From the NCBI GenBank assembly GCA_913041495.1, contig CAJWHT010000024.1, forward strand, positions 1 through 42,220: a DNA stretch of 42,220 nucleotides, written 5' to 3'. A model generated the notes under the pieces. That model saw only the letters and a program-made list of their open reading frames with translations. It did not search any database and was not told the origin of the DNA. Positions 17,508 to 26,637 of the stretch are shown here, one piece after another (positions within the stretch are counted from its first letter, which is position 1; the number at the start of each line of letters is the position of its first letter). The position numbers and the translations under genes were made by a program. This stretch comes from an uncultured Desulfobacteraceae bacterium. Its GTDB lineage: Bacteria; Desulfobacterota; Desulfobacteria; Desulfobacterales; Desulfobacteraceae.

Positions 17508-18731
17508 ATGGCAGTCGAATACTTCATAGCGAAAAAATACCTCAGGGCAAAACGGAAAGAAGGGTTCATCTCATTGATCACCTTTCTTTCCGTTGCCGGC
17601 GTCATCCTCGGCGTGATGGCCCTGGTGGTGGTGATTGCCGTCATGAGCGGCGCTGAAACAGAATTCCGAAAGCGAATTCTGGGGCTGGAACCCCACATGC
17701 TGGTGATGAATTACGGGGGGACATTTCAAGATAAAGAAGGCATGGCAAACCGTATCAGAAGCATTGAGGGGGTAGCGGCCGTTTCTCCTTTATTGTTCGG
17801 GCAGGCCATGATCCGGACATCCCGTTCCTTTTCAGGTGTCATGGTAAGAGGTGTCACCCCCGATACCGGGGCTGCCCTGATCAAGGATTTGACACCGGAT
17901 GAACTGACTCGGGCCCTTGCAAAAGGGGAAAAAAAGGGGGATTTGCCGGGCATTGTACTCGGCAAGGAACTGGCCAATTCCATCGGCGTGATCACCGGGG
18001 ACACCATCCTGCTTATGACCGCCAAAGGCATCATTTCCCCCATCGGCCAAATTCCCTCCATGAAACGGTTTGTCGTGGGCGGCACCTTCTCTTCGGGTAT
18101 GTCCGAGTATGACAGCATGCTTGCCTATGTGCACCTGGACCAGGCCCAATCCCTTGTCCGTGCGCCTGACAGAATCTCGGCCCTGGGTATCTGGCTGAAC
18201 GATGTGTTCCAGGTGAAGCCCATGGCCGAAAACCACCTGGGGTTTATAAAGTACCCCTTTTACATCAGGGACTGGATGGACATTAACCAAAGCCTGTTCT
18301 CCGCACTGAAACTTGAAAAATCCGCCATGTTTGTCATCCTGACCCTGATTATCCTGGTCGCGGCCTTCAATATCGCCAGTGCCCTGATCATGATGGTAAT
18401 GGAAAAAACCAAAGACATTGCCGTGCTCAAGGCCATGGGGGCCACCCATAAAACCATCCGTCGCATCTTTATTATCAAGGGAATGATCATCGGTGTTTCC
18501 GGAACGATCATCGGCACGGTGTCAGGGATTCTTGTCTGTTACGTACTCAAAAAATACGAATTTATCCGGCTGCCGGAGGCATACCCATTTTCAACCCTGC
18601 CGGTCCAGCTTGAATATGCCGATGTCGCGCTCATCGCCGTATCGGCCATAGTGATCTGTTTTCTGTCCACCCTGTACCCGTCTTACAAGGCGTCCAGAAT
18701 GGACCCCGTGGAGGCCATTCGATATGGATAA
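17508..18731 (+). CDS. lolC: Lipoprotein-releasing ABC transporter permease LolC/LolE
   Basis: A 407-residue permease of the LolCDE machine, which extracts lipoproteins from the inner membrane and hands them to LolA. It has a first membrane helix at about residues 20-48 (ITFLSVAGVILGVMALVVVIAVMSGAE), a large periplasmic domain, and three C-terminal helices starting near MFVILTLIILVAAFNIASALIMM. Typical LolC/E phrases such as KTKDIAVLKAMGAT and [18 protein letters not shown] are present. Only one permease gene is found here, as in organisms that use a LolC/E homodimer (LolF-like), though a second gene could lie elsewhere. The ATPase gene lolD overlaps its last 8 bases. Confidence 0.93.
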   Translation: MAVEYFIAKKYLRAKRKEGFISLITFLSVAGVILGVMALVVVIAVMSGAETEFRKRILGLEPHMLVMNYGGTFQDKEGMANRIRSIEGVAAVSPLLFGQAMIRTSRSFSGVMVRGVTPDTGAALIKDLTPDELTRALAKGEKKGDLPGIVLGKELANSIGVITGDTILLMTAKGIISPIGQIPSMKRFVVGGTFSSGMSEYDSMLAYVHLDQAQSLVRAPDRISALGIWLNDVFQVKPMAENHLGFIKYPFYIRDWMDINQSLFSALKLEKSAMFVILTLIILVAAFNIASALIMMVMEKTKDIAVLKAMGATHKTIRRIFIIKGMIIGVSGTIIGTVSGILVCYVLKKYEFIRLPEAYPFSTLPVQLEYADVALIAVSAIVICFLSTLYPSYKASRMDPVEAIRYG

Positions 18732-19416
18732 TGCACCGCTGGTGACTCTGGAAGGCATCAGTAAGACATTCCAGTCCGAATCATCGGACGCCGAAGGTCT
18801 GACAATTCTCAAAAAAGCAGATTTTGATGTAAAAAAGGGTGAAACCATCGCTGTGGTCGGTGCCTCGGGTATCGGAAAATCCACACTGCTCAATATCATC
18901 GGCACCTTGGATAAACCGGATGAAGGGCACCTGGTTTACAAAGGCAAAAACCTGCTTTCTTTAGGAGACGACGCCCTGGCCCGTTTCAGGAACCGGAAAA
19001 TCGGATTTGTCTTCCAGTTCCACTACCTGCTGCAGGGCTTTACAGCGCTGGAAAATGTCATGTTGCCGGGGCTGATCGCCGGAAAACCCAAAAAAAGTAT
19101 TGAAAAGCAAGCTGCAAATATGCTTGAAAGAGTAGAACTTGATAACCGGCTTTACCACCGGGTGGAAGAACTTTCCGGTGGGGAACAGCAACGGGTGGCC
19201 ATAGCCAGAGCCCTTGCCATGAAACCGGACATGCTTCTGGCAGATGAACCCACGGGCAACCTGGATGCAAAAAACTCAGACAAGGTGCACCGGATGATGC
19301 TGGAACTGAACAAAGATTTAGACATGACAATTATCGTCGTAACGCACAACAACGCACTGGCCGATATGATGGGCCGCAAGGTCACCCTTGAAGAGGGTAA
19401 AATTACGGCGGCTTAA
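18724..19416 (+). CDS. lolD: Lipoprotein-releasing ABC transporter ATP-binding protein LolD
   Basis: A 230-residue ABC ATPase that powers lipoprotein release with the adjacent permease. Walker A is GASGIGKST, the signature motif is [15 protein letters not shown], Walker B is [12 protein letters not shown], and the switch histidine lies in VVTHNNAL. LolD-type context comes from its overlap with the permease gene and from bamA directly downstream. A short insertion (SESSDAEGL) in the first strand region is the only deviation from the plain family layout. It starts inside the end of lolC/E, implying coupled translation. Confidence 0.94.
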   Translation: MDNAPLVTLEGISKTFQSESSDAEGLTILKKADFDVKKGETIAVVGASGIGKSTLLNIIGTLDKPDEGHLVYKGKNLLSLGDDALARFRNRKIGFVFQFHYLLQGFTALENVMLPGLIAGKPKKSIEKQAANMLERVELDNRLYHRVEELSGGEQQRVAIARALAMKPDMLLADEPTGNLDAKNSDKVHRMMLELNKDLDMTIIVVTHNNALADMMGRKVTLEEGKITAA

Positions 19417-19448
19417 TACTTAGGGAAACCAGACTCAGGAAAAAATTT

Positions 19449-22085
19449 ATGAAAAAGATTACCATTGGTTTTGGATTGGCTATTAGCCTCTTTTTGTCTT
19501 GTATCACTGTGCTGCAGGCTCAGGAACAGGTGAGTGTGGCTGTGTTTCCCTTTGAGGTCCAGGCAGCAGCTCCCAACAGCCAGGTCAAGACCGTACTGCC
19601 CCAGATGCTCAAGGACAAACTTGAAAAAGACGGTGCCAAAGTGGTTCTTACGGACACCTCCTTGGATGTCTCGGACTGGGGCTATCCTGATTTTCGCCGG
19701 GAGGGCATCCGGCTGGGTGTGGACTGGATTATCCTTGGGCATGTTTTCATTTCCGGACAGCGGATGAGTATCGACAGTACCATGTACAGTGTATACGAAG
19801 ACCGCGCGCCCTTTACCTATTTTTCACAGGCCCCGAACATGGGAGGCCTTTTCGGGGCGGTGTCCTCGCTTAGCAAGGACATTATCGGGCAGTTGTTCCA
19901 GAAACAGATCATCTCCGATATCCGCATCACCGGAAATAAACGGATTGAATCCGATGCCATCTCCCGGGTAATTAAAACCCAAACCGGGGAACTGCTCAAT
20001 CCCGAGAGCCTTTCCTCCGACCTTCACCTGATCTATAAAATGGGGTACTTTGACGATGTTGTCGTGAAAAAAGAAACCCTCGACCGCGGGGTCGCCGTTG
20101 AATTCCAGGTAGCCGAAAAACCCAGCGTCAGAAACATCAAGTTTGCGGACAACAGCGTATACGAGGACGAAGAGTTGTCTCAGGTGGTGAGTACCTCCAC
20201 CGGCTCCATTCTGAACGTGTATAAAATCAACAGTGACGTTGAAAAAATCAAACGGCTCTACTTTGAAAAAAACTACCACAATTGCCGGATTACCTATGAC
20301 ATCAAACCGCTGAAAAATGACCAGGCAGATATTATATTTACCATAAACGAAGGGGAAAAAATCAGGATCGAATCCATCGTTTTCGACGGTAACCACCATT
20401 TTTCAGATGATGACATCAAAGATGTCATGCAGACCCAGGAAAAGGGGTTCTGGTCATTTTTAACCCTGTCGGGCAATCTTGATGAAACCGAGTTGGACAA
20501 CGATGTTATCAGAATAGAGTCGCTCTATAAAAACAACGGTTTTATAAACGTCAAGGTCTCGGATGCAGATATCAACCTGGGAAATGAAAGTATCACCATC
20601 AGTTTCAAGATTGAGGAAGGTGACCAGTATAAAACCGGCAAGGTGGAGGTCACAGGCGACATCCTGACCTCTGAGGCGGATCTGCTCGCCCTGTTGAAGT
20701 CGGAACCCAAGGAACTGTACAACCGGGAACTGATCCGCAAAGACATGATTACCCTGAGCGACCTCTACTCCAATGACGGATATGCCAATGTAAAAGTCAG
20801 CCCCCTGGTCAACAGAGACGAAGAGGCCAAAACGGTGAACATCATTTTCAACATTGCCAAAGGCGAACTGGTTTACTTCAACAGGATTACCATTACCGGA
20901 AACGCCAAAACCAAGGACAAAATCATCCGGCGGGAACTGGGCATTGAAGAGCAGGGACGCTACTCAATGAAAGGCCTCCAGCGAAGTTACAGAAACCTGG
21001 CCTACAAAGACTATTTCGAAAACATTGATATCCAGCCCGTGAAAACCGACAAACCCAACCAGCGGGATGTTGAAGTGAAGGTCACGGAAAAATCCACCGG
21101 CAACTTTTCCTTTGGCGGAGGCTTCAGCAGTGATGACGGACCCTTCGGCATGTTCTCCGTTGAAGAACGCAACCTGCTGGGCAACGGCCAGCACCTTAAA
21201 TTTATGGCCAGACTGTCCGGTGAAAACGGATTGTTCACGATCGGTTTCACAGAACCCTGGATGTTTGACCGTCCCGTTTCAGCCGGGTTTGACATCTACA
21301 AGTCTGAAAATGAGTATGACCACTATGACAAGGATGCCATGGGGCTGACACTGAGAAGCTCCTATCGCAAATATTGGGATTATACCACCGTCGGCATCAA
21401 GTACAACATAGAGGACTTTGAAATCTACGATGTGGATTCATCCAATACAAATGTTGTGGAAGGGGACTATCTGAGTTCGAGCATTACGCCTTATATTTCC
21501 TATGACTCAAGAGACCACCGTTTTCTGCCCACAACGGGCATGTTTCATAAGATATCCTATGAATATGCCGGGGAATTCGTCGGCGGAGAGATAGACTTCA
21601 GCAGACTACTGGCGGAAACCGCCTACTTTTTCCCCCTGTTCTCCAAGGTGACCGGGGCGGTATATGCCAAAGGCGGTCTGCTCTGGGACAACACCGACAA
21701 CGATATCAATATCGACTGGGAAAAATTCTACCTGGGTGGTATCAACTCCATCCGCGGGTATGACAACACCGACATCAACGGAACCTCATCCGGCAGCAGT
21801 ATCGAAGAAGGCGGTGAGAAATACGTTCAGTTTAACCTTGAGATGATATTTCCGCTGCAGGAAGACGCCGGTGTCTACGGCGTTCTTTTCTTCGACGCCG
21901 GTGATGTGGCCAACGGTAAAGAAACCATTGATTTCGGCACCCTCTACTCATCTTCGGGGTTTGAACTCAGGTGGAATTCCCCCATGGGCCCCATCCGCCT
22001 GGCATACGGTGTTGCCATTGACGGGCAGGATGTGAAAGATACCGGCGAAGGTCAGTTTGACTTTTCCATCGGGGCCTTTTTCTAA
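19449..22085 (+). CDS. bamA: Outer membrane protein assembly factor BamA with extra N-terminal domain
   Basis: An 878-residue BamA, the beta-barrel insertase of the outer membrane. A signal peptide (residues 1 to about 24, ending VLQAQ) is followed by an extra domain at residues 27-150 that is not POTRA: VSVAVFPFEVQAA, LPQMLKDKLEKDGAKVV and GVDWIILGHVFISG recall the TolB N-terminal/CsgG-like alpha-beta fold. Five POTRA domains follow (about 155-225, 226-304, 305-393, 394-473, 474-548), then the barrel with the conserved IRGY loop-6 motif and a C-terminal phenylalanine (IGAFF) as beta signal. E. coli BamA is about 810 residues, so the length difference fits the extra domain. The ATG has AGGA 9 bases upstream; ompH follows. 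Confidence 0.94.
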   Translation: MKKITIGFGLAISLFLSCITVLQAQEQVSVAVFPFEVQAAAPNSQVKTVLPQMLKDKLEKDGAKVVLTDTSLDVSDWGYPDFRREGIRLGVDWIILGHVFISGQRMSIDSTMYSVYEDRAPFTYFSQAPNMGGLFGAVSSLSKDIIGQLFQKQIISDIRITGNKRIESDAISRVIKTQTGELLNPESLSSDLHLIYKMGYFDDVVVKKETLDRGVAVEFQVAEKPSVRNIKFADNSVYEDEELSQVVSTSTGSILNVYKINSDVEKIKRLYFEKNYHNCRITYDIKPLKNDQADIIFTINEGEKIRIESIVFDGNHHFSDDDIKDVMQTQEKGFWSFLTLSGNLDETELDNDVIRIESLYKNNGFINVKVSDADINLGNESITISFKIEEGDQYKTGKVEVTGDILTSEADLLALLKSEPKELYNRELIRKDMITLSDLYSNDGYANVKVSPLVNRDEEAKTVNIIFNIAKGELVYFNRITITGNAKTKDKIIRRELGIEEQGRYSMKGLQRSYRNLAYKDYFENIDIQPVKTDKPNQRDVEVKVTEKSTGNFSFGGGFSSDDGPFGMFSVEERNLLGNGQHLKFMARLSGENGLFTIGFTEPWMFDRPVSAGFDIYKSENEYDHYDKDAMGLTLRSSYRKYWDYTTVGIKYNIEDFEIYDVDSSNTNVVEGDYLSSSITPYISYDSRDHRFLPTTGMFHKISYEYAGEFVGGEIDFSRLLAETAYFFPLFSKVTGAVYAKGGLLWDNTDNDINIDWEKFYLGGINSIRGYDNTDINGTSSGSSIEEGGEKYVQFNLEMIFPLQEDAGVYGVLFFDAGDVANGKETIDFGTLYSSSGFELRWNSPMGPIRLAYGVAIDGQDVKDTGEGQFDFSIGAFF

Positions 22086-22129
22086 ACACAAAAATGAAAA
22101 CCAATTTTAATAATCTTTTCGGAGGAACA

Positions 22130-22660
22130 ATGAAAAAAGGATTCATCGCACTGGCAATCCTGACCCTTTTAACCCTGATGACCGGTACGGCATTTTCAGC
22201 TGACGTTGCCAAAATTGGCGTTATCAGTTTTGAAACCGTATTAAAGCAATCCAGCGCCGGCAAAGTGATGCAAAGTGAACTCAAGGCCCATTGGAACAAA
22301 CTCAAAGAAAAACTGGAAACAGAAAAAAAGCGCATCGACGAAATGGCCCTGGCCTTTGAAAGGGAAAAACTGGTACTCAGCCCGGAGAAACAAAGAAACC
22401 GTGAACGGGAGATCCGGGACCAGTATGGTGATCTGAAAAAAACCAGTGCCGATTACACGGAAGACATGCGGATCATGGAAGCCAAGCGGGTGAACCAAAT
22501 GCAGAAGGAAGTCTTTAAAATCGTCAATGAACTTGGCAAAAAAGAAGGCTATCTCATGATCCTTGAACGAAAGATCGGGGGAGTGATTTACGCGCCGGAT
22601 CACGTGGATATTACCGAAAGTGTCATCAATGCCTACAACAAGTCATTCTCCAAGAAATAA
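22130..22660 (+). CDS. skp: OmpH/Skp-family periplasmic chaperone
   Basis: A 176-residue OmpH/Skp protein that in this family escorts unfolded outer membrane proteins to BamA. A signal peptide (KKGFIALAILTLLTLMTGTAFSAD) is followed by VAKIGVISFETVLKQSSAGKVM and a long charged coiled coil (residues about 50-120, rich in K, E and R), then a return segment ending in a short hydrophobic stretch (GYLMILERKIGGVIYAPDHVDIT). I choose the ATG at 22130, preceded by GGAGGAACA, over an ATG 36 bases earlier, because the signal peptide begins there. It sits between bamA and lpxD, as in many Gram-negatives. Confidence 0.9.
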   Translation: MKKGFIALAILTLLTLMTGTAFSADVAKIGVISFETVLKQSSAGKVMQSELKAHWNKLKEKLETEKKRIDEMALAFEREKLVLSPEKQRNREREIRDQYGDLKKTSADYTEDMRIMEAKRVNQMQKEVFKIVNELGKKEGYLMILERKIGGVIYAPDHVDITESVINAYNKSFSKK

Positions 22661-22680
22661 AAAACAGAGAATCGCCTGAA

Positions 22681-23721
22681 ATGCTCACAGTAGAACAGAT
22701 TGCAGAAATGACGGGTGCCCGGATCATCTCCGGGCCTTCCGATCGCAGTGTCGCCGGTATATCATCTTTTGATGATGCAGGTTCTAATCATCTGACCTTT
22801 GCCGTTGACCAGGGGTATCTGTCGCGGCTTGACCAGAGCCGTGCGGCCGCCGTTCTGGTGCCCGAAGGCACGTCACCGGATGCTGCGAGCGGAAAAGTAC
22901 TTCTGGTCCACACTGCGCCCAAGATCGCCTTTTTCAAGGTGGTTGAGTTCTTTTTTCCCACACCGGAAATGACGGCCGGCATTCACCCCACAGCGGTACT
23001 TGGAAAAAATGTGCAACTCGGGGAAGACATCGTAATCGAAGCCAATGTTTTTGTTGGTGACAATACCAGCATCGGCTCCGGCACCCGGATCATGGCAAAT
23101 GCATATGTGGGTGACCATTGCCGTATCGGTGACGGGTGTGAGTTCAAACCCAACGTAACGGTGATGGATCGCAGCAGTATCGGAGACCGCGTCACCATCC
23201 ATTCCGGAACGGTGATAGGATCGGACGGATACGGGTTTGCCCAGGCCGACGGCACACACAATAAATTGATCCACACCGGACATGTGGAGATCGGAGATGA
23301 CGCCGAAATCGGCGCCTGCACCACCATCGACCGGGGCACTTTAGGCGTGACCCGCATCGGAAAAGGGGTAAAGATGGATAATCAGATCCATATTGCCCAT
23401 AACGTCAAAATCGGGGACAATTCCCTGGTGGTGGCCCAGGTGGGCATCGCCGGAAGCACCAGCATCGGCAAGAACGTCATCATCGCCGGCAAGGCGGGCA
23501 TTTCCGGCCATCTGACCATCGGGGACAACGCCATTGTCGGGCCCTACGCCGGGGTTTCGGCAAACGTTGCGGCCGGAGAAATCGTTTCCGGAATCCCGCA
23601 CATGCCCCACAAAACCTGGCTGAAAGTTGCCAATATCATCTCCCGTCTGCCCGGCATGAGAACCCAACTGCGTTCCCTGGAACGACGGATGAACAAGATC
23701 GAAGGAAAAACCACGGAGTAA
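22681..23721 (+). CDS. lpxD: UDP-3-O-acylglucosamine N-acyltransferase LpxD
   Basis: A 346-residue LpxD, which adds the second acyl chain in lipid A synthesis using acyl-ACP. The N-terminal uridine-binding domain (TVEQIAEMTGARIIS to HTAPKIAFFKVVEFF) is followed by a left-handed beta helix of hexapeptide repeats (IGSGTRIMANAYVGDHCRIGDG and onward). The catalytic-histidine region is IHIAHNVKIGDN, and a C-terminal helix (LRSLERRMNKIEG) closes the protein. Length matches the family. lpxA starts 2 bases after its stop, with no fabZ in between. Confidence 0.95.
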   Translation: MLTVEQIAEMTGARIISGPSDRSVAGISSFDDAGSNHLTFAVDQGYLSRLDQSRAAAVLVPEGTSPDAASGKVLLVHTAPKIAFFKVVEFFFPTPEMTAGIHPTAVLGKNVQLGEDIVIEANVFVGDNTSIGSGTRIMANAYVGDHCRIGDGCEFKPNVTVMDRSSIGDRVTIHSGTVIGSDGYGFAQADGTHNKLIHTGHVEIGDDAEIGACTTIDRGTLGVTRIGKGVKMDNQIHIAHNVKIGDNSLVVAQVGIAGSTSIGKNVIIAGKAGISGHLTIGDNAIVGPYAGVSANVAAGEIVSGIPHMPHKTWLKVANIISRLPGMRTQLRSLERRMNKIEGKTTE

Positions 23722-23723
23722 AT

Positions 23724-24494
23724 ATGATCCACCCCACCGCCATCGTCGATCCATCTGCACAGATCGATGATAATGTTACCATCGGCCCCTATGCGATTAT
23801 CAATTCAGATGTCCGCATCGGTGCCGGCACCACCATCGGCCCCCACGCCACTGTTGAAAACTACGTCACCATCGGTGAAAACTGCCAGATATTCCAGTAT
23901 GCCTCCATTGGCGGGGCACCGCAGGATCTTAAATTCCACGGAGAAAAATCTTATCTGAAGATCGGCAGCGGCTCCATCATCAGGGAATTTGTCACCATCA
24001 ACCGGGGCACAGAAGTCGGCGGCGGTCTGACCGAGGTGGGAGAACGCAACTACCTGATGGCCTATACCCACATCGCCCATGACTGCAAAACAGGAAAAGG
24101 GGTTATCCTTGCAAACAACTCTACCCTGGCCGGGCATATTGAAATCGGCGACTTTGCCACCATCGGCGGACTTGTTGCCATCCACCAATTTGTCAAGATT
24201 GGTGACTACGCCTACATCGGCGGTAAATCCGCCGTGGTCAAGGACATCCCACCCTACGTGATCGCAGCAGGGGACCGGGCCACATTGCACGGGCTGAACA
24301 ACGTGGGACTCAAACGCCACAACTTCCAGAAATCCACCCTGCAGCAGCTTAAAAAGGTGTACCGAATCTTTTTCAGGATCGGTCTCACCGTTGCCCAGGC
24401 CCAGGAAAGGGCAAAAGCGGAAGTAGAGCAGGTCCCCGAAGTCATGGCATTTATGAAGTTCATCAAAGAATCCAACCGGGGTGTCACCCGGTAA
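23724..24494 (+). CDS. lpxA: UDP-N-acetylglucosamine acyltransferase LpxA
   Basis: A 256-residue LpxA, the first enzyme of lipid A synthesis, moving a 3-hydroxyacyl chain from ACP to UDP-GlcNAc. Hexapeptide repeats begin at the N-terminus (IHPTAIVDPSAQIDDNVTIGPYAII). The family motif AYTHIAHDCKTGKGVILANN contains the catalytic histidine region, and HQFVKIGDYAYIGGKSAV and LKRHNFQ are typical LpxA. The C-terminal helical domain follows. It starts 2 bases after lpxD and is followed directly by lpxI. Confidence 0.96.
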   Translation: MIHPTAIVDPSAQIDDNVTIGPYAIINSDVRIGAGTTIGPHATVENYVTIGENCQIFQYASIGGAPQDLKFHGEKSYLKIGSGSIIREFVTINRGTEVGGGLTEVGERNYLMAYTHIAHDCKTGKGVILANNSTLAGHIEIGDFATIGGLVAIHQFVKIGDYAYIGGKSAVVKDIPPYVIAAGDRATLHGLNNVGLKRHNFQKSTLQQLKKVYRIFFRIGLTVAQAQERAKAEVEQVPEVMAFMKFIKESNRGVTR

Positions 24495-24498
24495 CCCC

Positions 24499-25332
24499 AT
24501 GGAGACCGAGTTACAAAGAATTGGCCTGATTGCCGGCGGCGGGCAGTTTCCGCGCCTCTTTGCCAGAAAAGCGATGCAGAAAGGCTACCGGGTCATCGCC
24601 GCCGGATTCCATTCCGAAACAGACAAGGATCTTGCCAACGACGTTGACAGCCTCAAATGGCTTTACCTGGGCCAGGTCAACAAGCTGCTGAAATATTTTA
24701 AAAGCCATGGCGTCACCGAAGCTGCAATGCTGGGTACAATCCAGAAGACCAATATTTTCAAAGACATACGTCCGGATTTCAAGGCGCTTGCCTTTATTGC
24801 CAAAACCGCCAGGACCCACGACGATTCCATACTGACCTCCTTTGCCAACCTTCTTGAAGAAGAGGGTATTCAGCTTCGGCCCTCCACCTTCCTGCTGCCG
24901 GAACTGATCAGTCCTGCCGGGTGCTGGACCCGCCGTAAGCCTGATAAGGCAGAAACCAGGGATATCCGCCAGGGGTGGCATCTGGCAAAGGCTGTGGGAA
25001 AGCTGGACATCGGACAATGCCTTGTCATCTCCAACGGCACCGTTCTTGCCGTGGAAGCCATCGACGGCACCGACGCCACCATTTTAAGGGGCGGAAAACT
25101 CTCACATGGTAACGGTGCCGTTGTGGTCAAGCTGTCAAAGCCCACCCAGGATCTTAGGTTCGATTTGCCGTCCTCGGGATGCGAAACCATTGAAACCATG
25201 CACCGCAGCGGCGCCACGGTGCTGGCCCTTGAAGCCGGCAGATCCCTCTCGTTCGACCGGGAGGAAATGATCCGGCTGGCCGACAGATACAAGATATCCA
25301 TCATCGCACTCACGGACGACGACATTCCATGA
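24499..25332 (+). CDS. lpxI: UDP-2,3-diacylglucosamine diphosphatase LpxI
   Basis: A 277-residue LpxI, which hydrolyses UDP-2,3-diacylglucosamine to lipid X in bacteria that lack LpxH. The N-terminal domain begins IGLIAGGGQFPRLFARKA. The C-terminal domain carries the conserved DIGQCLVISNGTVLAVEAIDGTDATI and later GAVVVKLSKPTQDLRFDLP, both typical of the former DUF1009 family. I prefer the ATG at 24499, five bases after the lpxA stop, to the GTG at 24481 that overlaps lpxA; neither has a strong ribosome site. lpxB overlaps its stop by 4 bases (ATGA), so these genes are translationally coupled. Confidence 0.93.
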   Translation: METELQRIGLIAGGGQFPRLFARKAMQKGYRVIAAGFHSETDKDLANDVDSLKWLYLGQVNKLLKYFKSHGVTEAAMLGTIQKTNIFKDIRPDFKALAFIAKTARTHDDSILTSFANLLEEEGIQLRPSTFLLPELISPAGCWTRRKPDKAETRDIRQGWHLAKAVGKLDIGQCLVISNGTVLAVEAIDGTDATILRGGKLSHGNGAVVVKLSKPTQDLRFDLPSSGCETIETMHRSGATVLALEAGRSLSFDREEMIRLADRYKISIIALTDDDIP

Positions 25333-26489
25333 CCGCCAAGGCACCTCATATCATGATCCTGACCGGGGAACCCTCCGGAGATTTCCACGCAGGTCCAGTG
25401 ATACAGGCCTTAAAGGCACTTTCTCCTGATGCCCGCATCTCCGGTATCGGCGGCCCCGTGATGACAGCCCAGGGGGCTGACGTCTTCTTTCCCATCGAAC
25501 GTCTTTCCGCCATGGGACTGTTCCAGGTAATCCGCCAGTTTTCCACCATTAAATCGGCCTTTAATCTCGTAAAACAACGAATACAAAACCAGCAGCCTGA
25601 CCTGGTGGTACTGATCGATTATCCAGGGTTTAACCTGAGAATGGCCCAATATATTAAAGAACATACCCGTATCCCGGTGTGTTATTACATTGCGCCCAAG
25701 GTCTGGGCCTGGAACGCCGCAAGACTGAAAAAACTCAAAGCATACACTGACCATGTGGCCTTGATCCTCCCCTTTGAACAGCCCATTTATAAAAAAAAGA
25801 AGATATCCGCCACATATGTGGGCAACCCCCTTTTGGACGAATACGCCCATACACTGATAGGGGGACAATCCTGCGATTCGGATGCATCAGGTGAACCCGG
25901 GCCTATTATCGGCCTGCTTCCCGGATCACGGGCCTCGGAAATTGAAAAACTGCTGCCGGTGATGCTTGACAGCGCCGCAAAAATTCAATCCGTGCATACC
26001 CATGCAAGATTCCTGATTTCAGCGGCCTCCGGCCTACAGGCCGGTCAGATTCAGCACATTCTCAAAACCCATGACAGTATCCCACGTCATTGTGAGGTGA
26101 TCCAGGGGCGGCCCATCACAATTTTCAGCCAAGCCCAGATGCTTATCGCGGCATCCGGCACAGTGACCCTTGAGGCCGCCCTGTGCCGCCTGCCCACCAT
26201 TCTTGTCTACCGGGTATCCCCCCTGACTTTCGGACTGGGAAAGCTTCTGGTGAAGGTGAACTATGTGGGACTGGCCAATCTCATTGCCGGCATGCCGGTC
26301 ATGCCCGAGCTGCTGCAGTCCGATGCGAATCCGGAAAAAATCAGTCACACGGCTTTTTTGATGTTGAACGACCTGGACCGGTACCGCAGGCAACTTGAAA
26401 TCGTACGCCGGCGTCTGGGAACCCCGGGTGCCCCGAAACGGGCTGCCGGCATCATGCTCAGTCTTGTGACGGCAAAGGAAAATCATTAA
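25329..26489 (+). CDS. lpxB: Lipid-A-disaccharide synthase LpxB
   Basis: A 386-residue GT19 glycosyltransferase that joins lipid X and UDP-diacylglucosamine into the lipid A disaccharide at the inner face of the membrane. Landmarks are LTGEPSGDFHAGPV near the N-terminus, VVLIDYPGFNLRMA, YYIAPKVWAWNAARLKKL, YVGNPLLDEY and LLPGSRASEI, then AASGTVTLEAALCRLPTILVY in the nucleotide-sugar site. It ends the lpx series and is followed by 148 bases with a new promoter, so the operon likely ends here, although no clear terminator is seen. Confidence 0.95.
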   Translation: MTAKAPHIMILTGEPSGDFHAGPVIQALKALSPDARISGIGGPVMTAQGADVFFPIERLSAMGLFQVIRQFSTIKSAFNLVKQRIQNQQPDLVVLIDYPGFNLRMAQYIKEHTRIPVCYYIAPKVWAWNAARLKKLKAYTDHVALILPFEQPIYKKKKISATYVGNPLLDEYAHTLIGGQSCDSDASGEPGPIIGLLPGSRASEIEKLLPVMLDSAAKIQSVHTHARFLISAASGLQAGQIQHILKTHDSIPRHCEVIQGRPITIFSQAQMLIAASGTVTLEAALCRLPTILVYRVSPLTFGLGKLLVKVNYVGLANLIAGMPVMPELLQSDANPEKISHTAFLMLNDLDRYRRQLEIVRRRLGTPGAPKRAAGIMLSLVTAKENH

Positions 26490-26547
26490 AGTGTCCGGCC
26501 ACGAGGAAAACACCCCGAAACCGGCCGTAAAATCGTTATCTGTTGAA

Positions 26548-26577
26548 TTGACAAATTTGGATGAAACTGATTAGAGT
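26548..26577 (+). promoter_or_regulatory. Putative promoter for the CorC/HlyC-like gene
   Basis: TTGACA (26548-26553) and TAGAGT (26572-26577) are spaced by 18 bases, 60 bases before the next start codon, in an AT-rich stretch between lpxB and that gene. Confidence 0.45.
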
Positions 26578-26637
26578 AAATTTATCATAAGGTGTCAGTA
26601 CCTTAGGATTGTTCACCCAACAAGGACTTGTGCTTAA

